From Pseudomonadota bacterium (GTDB taxonomy: Bacteria > Pseudomonadota > Gammaproteobacteria > Pseudomonadales > UBA5518): a stretch of DNA of 5,375 bases. A program made the translations under genes and the position numbers. This document shows, in pieces, positions 1 through 4,015 of the stretch. Location: assembly GCA_022705125.1 (NCBI GenBank), contig JAKJFB010000192.1, positions 1 through 5,375 of the forward strand, read 5' to 3'. A model generated the notes under the pieces. The model worked only from the letters and a program-made list of their open reading frames with translations. It was not told where the DNA came from and made no database searches. The number at the start of each line of letters is the position of its first letter. The first letter of the stretch is position 1.

Positions 1-414
1 GAGCCCCGCGTCATTGACCCCGAGCACCACGGTGTAGTCGATGTCGTCCTTCGCCGGGACCGTCAGCACCACGCGCCCGGCGCCCGCCGTAAGGTGCTGC
101 GTGAGCTGCTCGCGCGTCTTGAACTTGCCGGTCGCCTCGATCACCACGTCGACGCCGAGCTCCTTCCACGGCAACGCGGCCGGATCCTTGACGCTGAGCA
201 TGCGCGTGCGCCCGTGCGCCGTGAGCAGGCAGCCGTCCTCGAGCGCGAGCGGCCCCTTGAACGGGCCCATCACCGTGTCGTAGCGCAGCAGGTACATCAG
301 CGCCGCGTCGTCGAACACGTCGTTGATCGCGACGACCTCGACATCGCTGCGCTGGTCGAGGATGCGGAACGCCGACCGACCGATGCGACCGAAACCGTTG
401 ATTGCGACTTTCAT
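1..414 (-). CDS. gap: Type I glyceraldehyde-3-phosphate dehydrogenase, N-terminal part (gene runs off the window start)
   Basis: This is the NAD-binding half of GAPDH, the cytoplasmic enzyme that oxidatively phosphorylates glyceraldehyde 3-phosphate to 1,3-bisphosphoglycerate in glycolysis or runs the reverse in gluconeogenesis. The 138 visible codons begin with the family N-terminus, a Rossmann loop INGFGRIGR (about residues 5-13). An IND motif follows whose Asp usually marks NAD preference, then YLLRYD, GVDVVIEATGKF and a VVLGVND stretch near the cut. The catalytic Cys and the C-terminal domain (about 195 more residues) lie outside the window, so activity cannot be judged here. The ATG at 412-414 is supported by AAGGAGG at 423-429, 8 bases upstream. 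It lies only 14 bases after the stop of the GAPDH-like gene, so the two are almost certainly co-transcribed. The family call is firm; the metabolic direction is not visible. Confidence 0.95.
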   Translation of the reverse strand, partial: MKVAINGFGRIGRSAFRILDQRSDVEVVAINDVFDDAALMYLLRYDTVMGPFKGPLALEDGCLLTAHGRTRMLSVKDPAALPWKELGVDVVIEATGKFKTREQLTQHLTAGAGRVVLTVPAKDDIDYTVVLGVNDAGL

Positions 415-422
415 TCCTCTGC

Positions 423-429
423 CCTCCTT
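423..429 (-). promoter_or_regulatory. Shine-Dalgarno of gap, overlapping the stop codon of the preceding gene
   Basis: The minus strand reads TGAAGGAGG here. The last A of the GAPDH-like gene's TGA stop (429-431) is also the first A of a full AAGGAGG ribosome binding site, 8 bases before the gap ATG. A ribosome terminating on the upstream gene would therefore sit on the gap initiation site, which suggests translational coupling of the two paralogues. The coupling itself is inferred. Confidence 0.8.
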
Positions 430-1430
430 CAGGCCAATGCCGCGTATGTGCGCACCACGTCGAGCACGCGGCAGGCGTGGCCCAGCGTCTCGTACCAGGC
501 CAGCGTCTTCATCATGCGCGAGCCGGCGCGCTGGGTGCCCTTGGCATCGAACAGCAGCGTCTGGCGGCAGCCGATCACGTCGGAGGAGACGATCGGATCC
601 TCGGCCACCGCGATCAGCCGCGGGCGCGCCGCGGCGGCGGCGCGCATCAGTTCGTTGATGGCCTCGGCGTCGACGACGTTGCGCAGCACGCAGTTCAGGT
701 CGAGCAGCGAACCGCGCTGCACCGGCACGTTCAGCGCGCAGCCAGACAGCCGGCCGGCGAAGCGCGGCAGCAGCTGCTCGACGCAGGCCGCCGAGGCATT
801 GGCGTTGGGGATGATGTTCTGCGCCGCCGAACGGCTGCGGCGCTGGTCGCCCTGCGCGTAGTCCTGCAGCGGCTGGTCGCTGGTATAGGCGTGGATGCTG
901 GTCATCGTCGCGTACTCGACGCCCGGCCCCCGGTCCAGCGCGTCGAGCAGCAGCGCCAGCGCATTGGTGGTCGGCGAGCCCGCCGACACCACGCGATCCG
1001 CCGCCACCGCGTCGCCCTCGTTCAGCCCCGGCACCAGCACGCGATCGGGCGCTTCGGCGAGCGTCGCGTAGACCAGGCGCCGTCCGCCGGCGGCCAGCTG
1101 CAGCCCGGCATGCGCGCGCGAGCGATAGCGGCCGGTCGCGTCGATCACGCAATCGACGCCGAAGGCATCCCACGGCACCTCGCCGGGCGCGACCAGCTGC
1201 AGCATGCGCGAGCTGAAACCCTCGCCACGGAGGTAATTGCCCTCGACGCGGCAGGCGAAACCTTCATCCGCACCCGTTTGCAGCAGGTACTGCAGCACCT
1301 CGGGCTTGCCGATATCGGCCACCGCGACGATCTCCAGATCAGCCGCCTCCGCCGCCAGGCGGTAGATCTGCCGCCCGATCTGGCCCAGGCCCATCAGGCC
1401 TATCCTGCATTTCGGTTTCGCCGCGCCCAT
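429..1430 (-). CDS. GAPDH-family protein lacking the catalytic cysteine (probable pseudoenzyme or altered-function paralogue)
   Basis: This 333-residue protein has the full length of GAPDH and both domains in order. The Rossmann loop GLGQIGR is at 14-20, with a VAD Asp at 39. CVIDATG follows in the NAD domain, then the active-site region, TSIHAYTSDQ (about 177-186), AAQNIIP (202-208) and SLLDLN. In active GAPDH the nucleophile lies in SCTTN; here it is SPTTN, with Pro153 encoded by CCG (complement of 972-974). His180, the usual base, is kept exactly 27 residues later, as in the canonical Cys149/His176 pair. The conserved RVPTPN stretch reads NVPVQRG and the C-terminal WYDNEWGY is replaced by WYETLGH. 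The frame is open throughout and the gene has its own GGAGG (1440-1444), 9 bases before the ATG, so decay is not obvious. Ordinary phosphorylating activity is unlikely. A structural, regulatory or different catalytic role is possible but unknown. Confidence 0.9.
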   Translation of the reverse strand: MGAAKPKCRIGLMGLGQIGRQIYRLAAEAADLEIVAVADIGKPEVLQYLLQTGADEGFACRVEGNYLRGEGFSSRMLQLVAPGEVPWDAFGVDCVIDATGRYRSRAHAGLQLAAGGRRLVYATLAEAPDRVLVPGLNEGDAVAADRVVSAGSPTTNALALLLDALDRGPGVEYATMTSIHAYTSDQPLQDYAQGDQRRSRSAAQNIIPNANASAACVEQLLPRFAGRLSGCALNVPVQRGSLLDLNCVLRNVVDAEAINELMRAAAAARPRLIAVAEDPIVSSDVIGCRQTLLFDAKGTQRAGSRMMKTLAWYETLGHACRVLDVVRTYAALA

Positions 1431-1460
1431 GTGTATCGACCTCCGTGAAAATCAGAAGCA

Positions 1461-1496
1461 GGCACCGCCACGGGCAAAACCGCCCGCAATGGTGCC
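1461..1496 (-). terminator. Stem-loop between hsp20 and the GAPDH-like gene: possible attenuator, terminator or mRNA-processing hairpin
   Basis: In the minus-strand RNA, GGCACC pairs with GGUGCC (outer 6 bp) and CGGGC with GCCCG (inner 5 bp) around the loop GGUUUU. The four bases between the two stems form one A-C mismatch and three G-U wobbles, so 14 of 15 positions pair. The plus-strand RNA would lose those wobbles, so the structure favours the strand on which the genes lie. It starts 23 bases after the hsp20 stop. The bases that follow, UGCUUCUGAUUUU, are only loosely U-rich, so it is a weak intrinsic terminator at best. It could instead set the relative level of the chaperone and GAPDH parts of the message. 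The fold is read by eye with no energy calculated. Confidence 0.35.
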
Positions 1497-1519
1497 GCAT
1501 GAAACCGGTGAACAGCGAT

Positions 1520-2044
1520 TCAGTCGATCCGGATCTTGCGCGAACCGGATTTCCCGACCTTGGGCAACACCAGTTCGAGCACGCCGTCCTTGAACGTGGC
1601 CTTCGCGAGGTCGCCGGCGACCTCGCAGGGCAGGTCCAGCGTGCGCTGGAAGCTGCCGGTGGCAATCTCGCGGCGGAAGTAATCGCCCTTCTCTTCCCTG
1701 CTCTCCTTGTGCGTCTCGCCGCGGATCGTCACCGTCCGGTCCGTGAGCGAGAGCTGCAACTCGTCCCTGGTCACGCCGGGTATCTCGGCCCGCACCAGCA
1801 GTTCCCGGCCGCGATCGATCACGTCGACCTTGGGCGCGTGTGCCTGGAACGGCCAGCCCATGTCGCCAAGGGCCGGGAAGCCCATGCGCGACATCAGCCC
1901 ACGCGAGAGGCGGTCGAAGAGCACGTCCATCTCCTCGAAGGGGCTCAGCGCGCGCGGCGCGGCCGCCTTGACCGGAACCTTCGCTCCTGGCGCGGCCTTC
2001 AGGGCGGATCCCTTGCGCTTGTCGCTGGTTTTTCCGGTCGCCAT
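1520..2044 (-). CDS. Hsp20 / alpha-crystallin family small heat shock protein
   Basis: This is an ATP-independent cytoplasmic holdase that binds unfolding proteins as large oligomers. The 174 residues split into a Lys/Ala/Pro-rich head (1-33), a canonical N-terminal segment beginning SPFEEMDVLFDRL (about 34-46), an alpha-crystallin domain (about 71-162) with AEIPGV, TVTIRGE and the family signature GVLELVLPK (154-162), and a short tail ending in IRI (171-173), the I-x-I motif that docks onto neighbouring subunits. All expected parts are present. The start is taken at ATG 2042-2044 because AAGGAGG (2054-2060) lies 9 bases before it. An in-frame GTG two codons earlier (2048-2050) would leave only 3 bases. 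The gene follows the PilZ stop by 18 bases. The basic low-complexity head is longer than usual for this family. No sigma-32-type promoter or RNA thermometer is evident in the short leader. Confidence 0.95.
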   Translation of the reverse strand: MATGKTSDKRKGSALKAAPGAKVPVKAAAPRALSPFEEMDVLFDRLSRGLMSRMGFPALGDMGWPFQAHAPKVDVIDRGRELLVRAEIPGVTRDELQLSLTDRTVTIRGETHKESREEKGDYFRREIATGSFQRTLDLPCEVAGDLAKATFKDGVLELVLPKVGKSGSRKIRID

Positions 2045-2053
2045 CGTCACACT

Positions 2054-2060
2054 CCTCCTT
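2054..2060 (-). promoter_or_regulatory. Shine-Dalgarno that decides the hsp20 start
   Basis: AAGGAGG on the minus strand begins 2 bases after the PilZ stop codon (2063-2065). Its spacing to ATG 2044 is 9 bases, against 3 bases to the alternative GTG at 2050, which is why the shorter reading is chosen. Its closeness to the PilZ stop suggests the two genes are translated from one message. Confidence 0.8.
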
Positions 2061-2062
2061 TA

Positions 2063-2440
2063 TCAGCAGCCAGTCATTCGGGCCAAAGATGCCATGGCGC
2101 CCTCGCTGGAGCGCACGTCGTCAGCCGCGCCGGACGTCCTCGCGCACGCTATCACCGCCGTCGCCAGCGGTCCATCGCCCTCGTCGAGTTCCACGCCGGC
2201 ACCCTCGGGCGAACATCGCACCACGCAGACCAGGACGCGCCGCGGCCCGCCGCCCGGTCCCTCCCCGGGATGCAGTTCGCACTGCACGCGCTGGTGCGTC
2301 TGCAAATCGCCATAGTCCGTCTCGATGAAGAAACCCCGCCGGCTGGCGTTGCGAACCCGCCCCGTCGCCACCGGCAGGCCACGCTGGTAGATGAAGGCCC
2401 TGATGTCGACCGGCACCCGCTGATGATGGCGATGTTCCAT
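2063..2440 (-). CDS. Small single-domain PilZ protein (probable c-di-GMP receptor)
   Basis: PilZ domains bind the second messenger cyclic di-GMP and pass the signal on by protein contacts. Numbering from the ATG at 2438-2440, the 125-residue protein opens with RHHQR (4-8), the RxxxR element, followed by NASRRG (31-36), the [D/N]xSxxG element. Both halves of the ligand-binding signature are intact. A late strand VVRCSPEGAGVEL fits the third conserved part of the PilZ barrel. The last 40 or so residues are Ala/Ser-rich and not recognised. No membrane segment or second domain is seen, so it probably acts as a cytoplasmic adaptor on an unknown partner. A longer in-frame start exists at ATG 2462-2464 (8 more residues). 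I prefer 2440 because PilZ proteins commonly begin just before RxxxR and because a small upstream frame ends one base before it. Neither start has a strong Shine-Dalgarno of its own. Confidence 0.9.
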   Translation of the reverse strand: MEHRHHQRVPVDIRAFIYQRGLPVATGRVRNASRRGFFIETDYGDLQTHQRVQCELHPGEGPGGGPRRVLVCVVRCSPEGAGVELDEGDGPLATAVIACARTSGAADDVRSSEGAMASLARMTGC

Positions 2441-2441
2441 G

Positions 2442-2480
2442 TCACGGTCCCCGCGCTGAAACATGAGTCGATCCGCTCAT
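2442..2480 (-). CDS. Possible 12-residue leader ORF coupled to the PilZ gene
   Basis: ATG at 2478-2480 reads 12 codons, MSGSTHVSARGP, to a TGA at 2442-2444, one base before the PilZ ATG (TGA-C-ATG). AAGGAG at 2490-2495 stands 9 bases upstream, a better ribosome binding site than either PilZ start has. A second in-frame ATG (2484-2486) lies too close to it, at 3 bases. The arrangement fits a leader peptide that delivers ribosomes to the PilZ start. The peptide has no run of one amino acid, so classical amino-acid attenuation is not suggested. It could also be the remnant of a longer PilZ N-terminus broken by a frameshift, or chance. Confidence 0.35.
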   Translation of the reverse strand: MSGSTHVSARGP

Positions 2481-2487
2481 GCTCATG
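2462..2487 (-). repeat. CATGAG inverted/direct repeat around the PilZ leader starts
   Basis: On the plus strand CATGAG (2462-2467) faces CTCATG (2476-2481) across an 8-base spacer, and CTCATG repeats directly at 2482-2487. In the minus-strand RNA either 5' copy could pair 6 bp with the 3' arm. The stem would bury the leader ATG codons (2486, 2480) and the longer PilZ ATG (2464). It may be a small translational switch, a protein binding site, or chance from repeated ATG-containing hexamers. The repeat is seen directly; any function is inferred. Confidence 0.35.
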
Positions 2488-2533
2488 ATCTCCTTCACCG
2501 GGCGCCATGATGCACGTCAACGATGAACATTTC

Positions 2534-4015
2534 TCAGGCGGGAATCCGGCCATAGAGCTCCACCATGGCCCGCAGCCGCCCGGCCAGCGCGGGCGTGAGC
2601 TGCTCCTCGCGGAACTGCCAGCCCCAGTTGCCGCGCGCCACGCCCGGCAGGTTCATGCGGTGCTCGCTGCCGAGGCCGAGCAGGTCCTGCAGCGGCAGCA
2701 CCGCGAGCCGGGCGACCGAGGCCAGCGCGGCGCGCACCAGCGGCCAGGGCATCGGCTCCACGGGCACCCCCAGGTATTCCACGACGCGGGCGCGTGTGGA
2801 CTCGTCCAGGCTCGCGAACCAGCCGAGGCTGGTGTCGTTGTCATGGGTACCGGTGTAGACGACGTTCAATGGCTGGTGGTTGTGCGGCAGGTAGGCGTTG
2901 CGCGCATCGCCGTCAAAGGCGAACTGCAGGATCAGCATGCCCGGCAGGCCGAAGCCCTCGCGCAGTTGCTCGACCTGCGGCGTGATGATCCCGAGGTTCT
3001 CGGCCACCAGGGTGCCGGCGCCGCTCTCCTCGAGCAGCGCGGCGAGCAGCGCCTCGCCCGGGGCGGGCTCCCAGTGGCCGTGCACCGCGGAGGCGGCCTC
3101 GCGCGGAATGTGCCAGCAGGCCTCGAAGCCGCGGAAATGATCGATGCGCACGAGGTCGAAGCGCGCGCGCTGCGAGGCGATGCGCCGGCGCCACCAGGCG
3201 AAGCCGTCGCGCGCCATCGCTTCCCAGGCGTAATGCGGGTTGCCCCAGCGCTGGCCATCGGCGCTGAAATAATCCGGCGGCACCCCGGCCACCGTGAGCG
3301 GTTGCCCCTCGGCATCGAGCAGGAACAGTTCGCGCGCCGACCACACGTCGGCACTGTCGTGCGCCACGAAGATCGGCATGTCGCCGAACAGGTGCACGCC
3401 ATGTCCGGCGGCGTAGCGCCTGAGCGCGCTCCACTGCTGCGCGAACGCGTACTGCTCGAAGCGCAGGGCCGCGATCCGCGGCGCCAGCTGCGCCGCGGCG
3501 CGCGCCAGCGCCTGCGGCTCGCGCCCGCGCAGCGCCGGCTCCCACTGGAACCACGGCAGCGCGCCGTGCGTCTCGCGGATCGCGGTGAACAGCGCGTAAT
3601 CCTCGAGCCAACCGCTGTCGGCGCACCAGGCGGCAAACGCGGCGGCCAGCCCGGCATCGCGCGCGCAGGCCGCGGCGAAGCGCGCAGCGGCGGCGTCCAG
3701 CGCCCATTGGCGGCCACGCGCGCCCGCGCGCACCGCATCCAGTTCGCCGCCCTCGAGCAGCCCGCGGTCGTGCAGCCAGTCCAGGCTGATCAGGCGCGGA
3801 TTACCGGCGTGGACCGAGGTGGAGTCGTAGGGCGAGAGGTCCTCGTGCGTAGGCCCGAGCGGGAGCACCTGCCAGACCGTGCAGCCGGCGCCGGCAAGGA
3901 ACTCGACGAAACGGTAGGCGGCGTGCCCCAGGTCGCCGCTGCCGAAGGGCGAGGGCAGCGAGCTCAGGTGCAGCAGCACGCCGGCGCGCCGCGCCGCGAA
4001 CAGCAAGGCGCTCAC
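2534..4015 (-). CDS. malQ: 4-alpha-glucanotransferase (amylomaltase, GH77)
   Basis: MalQ moves alpha-1,4-glucan segments between maltooligosaccharides, releasing glucose and longer chains for phosphorylase in cytoplasmic glycogen or maltodextrin metabolism. The product is 493 residues, the compact Thermus-type size rather than the longer enterobacterial form. It begins with RRAGVLLHLSSLPS and has LPLGPT (51-56) and SPYDS (61-65). All three GH77 catalytic residues are present: nucleophile Asp292 in RIDHFRG, acid/base Glu339 in AENLGI and stabilising Asp392 in GTHDNDT. The first two are within one residue, and the third within three, of the positions I recall for Thermus aquaticus amylomaltase (293, 340, 395). 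RMNLPG and NWGWQF close the barrel. The start is GTG at 4013-4015, whose GTGA overlaps the GH57 stop by four bases; upstream in-frame ATGs would lie deep inside GH57. The overlap implies coupled translation of two enzymes on the same substrate. Confidence 0.97.
   Translation of the reverse strand: MSALLFAARRAGVLLHLSSLPSPFGSGDLGHAAYRFVEFLAGAGCTVWQVLPLGPTHEDLSPYDSTSVHAGNPRLISLDWLHDRGLLEGGELDAVRAGARGRQWALDAAAARFAAACARDAGLAAAFAAWCADSGWLEDYALFTAIRETHGALPWFQWEPALRGREPQALARAAAQLAPRIAALRFEQYAFAQQWSALRRYAAGHGVHLFGDMPIFVAHDSADVWSARELFLLDAEGQPLTVAGVPPDYFSADGQRWGNPHYAWEAMARDGFAWWRRRIASQRARFDLVRIDHFRGFEACWHIPREAASAVHGHWEPAPGEALLAALLEESGAGTLVAENLGIITPQVEQLREGFGLPGMLILQFAFDGDARNAYLPHNHQPLNVVYTGTHDNDTSLGWFASLDESTRARVVEYLGVPVEPMPWPLVRAALASVARLAVLPLQDLLGLGSEHRMNLPGVARGNWGWQFREEQLTPALAGRLRAMVELYGRIPA

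Noticed and set aside
402..2488. Two long plus-strand open frames (402-1448 and 1445-2488) opposite the GAPDH-like, Hsp20 and PilZ genes
   Set aside because: They are His/Arg/Gln-rich shadows of well-supported minus-strand genes, with no family motifs.
2492..2520. A possible promoter upstream of PilZ based on TTGACG (complement of 2515-2520)
   Set aside because: No acceptable -10 hexamer occurs 16-18 bases downstream, where the sequence is GC-rich and then TGAAGGAG.
2495..2530. An 11-codon frame starting three bases after the malQ stop and ending in the leader Shine-Dalgarno
   Set aside because: It has no convincing ribosome binding site, and frames this short arise easily by chance. It would matter only if conserved in relatives.
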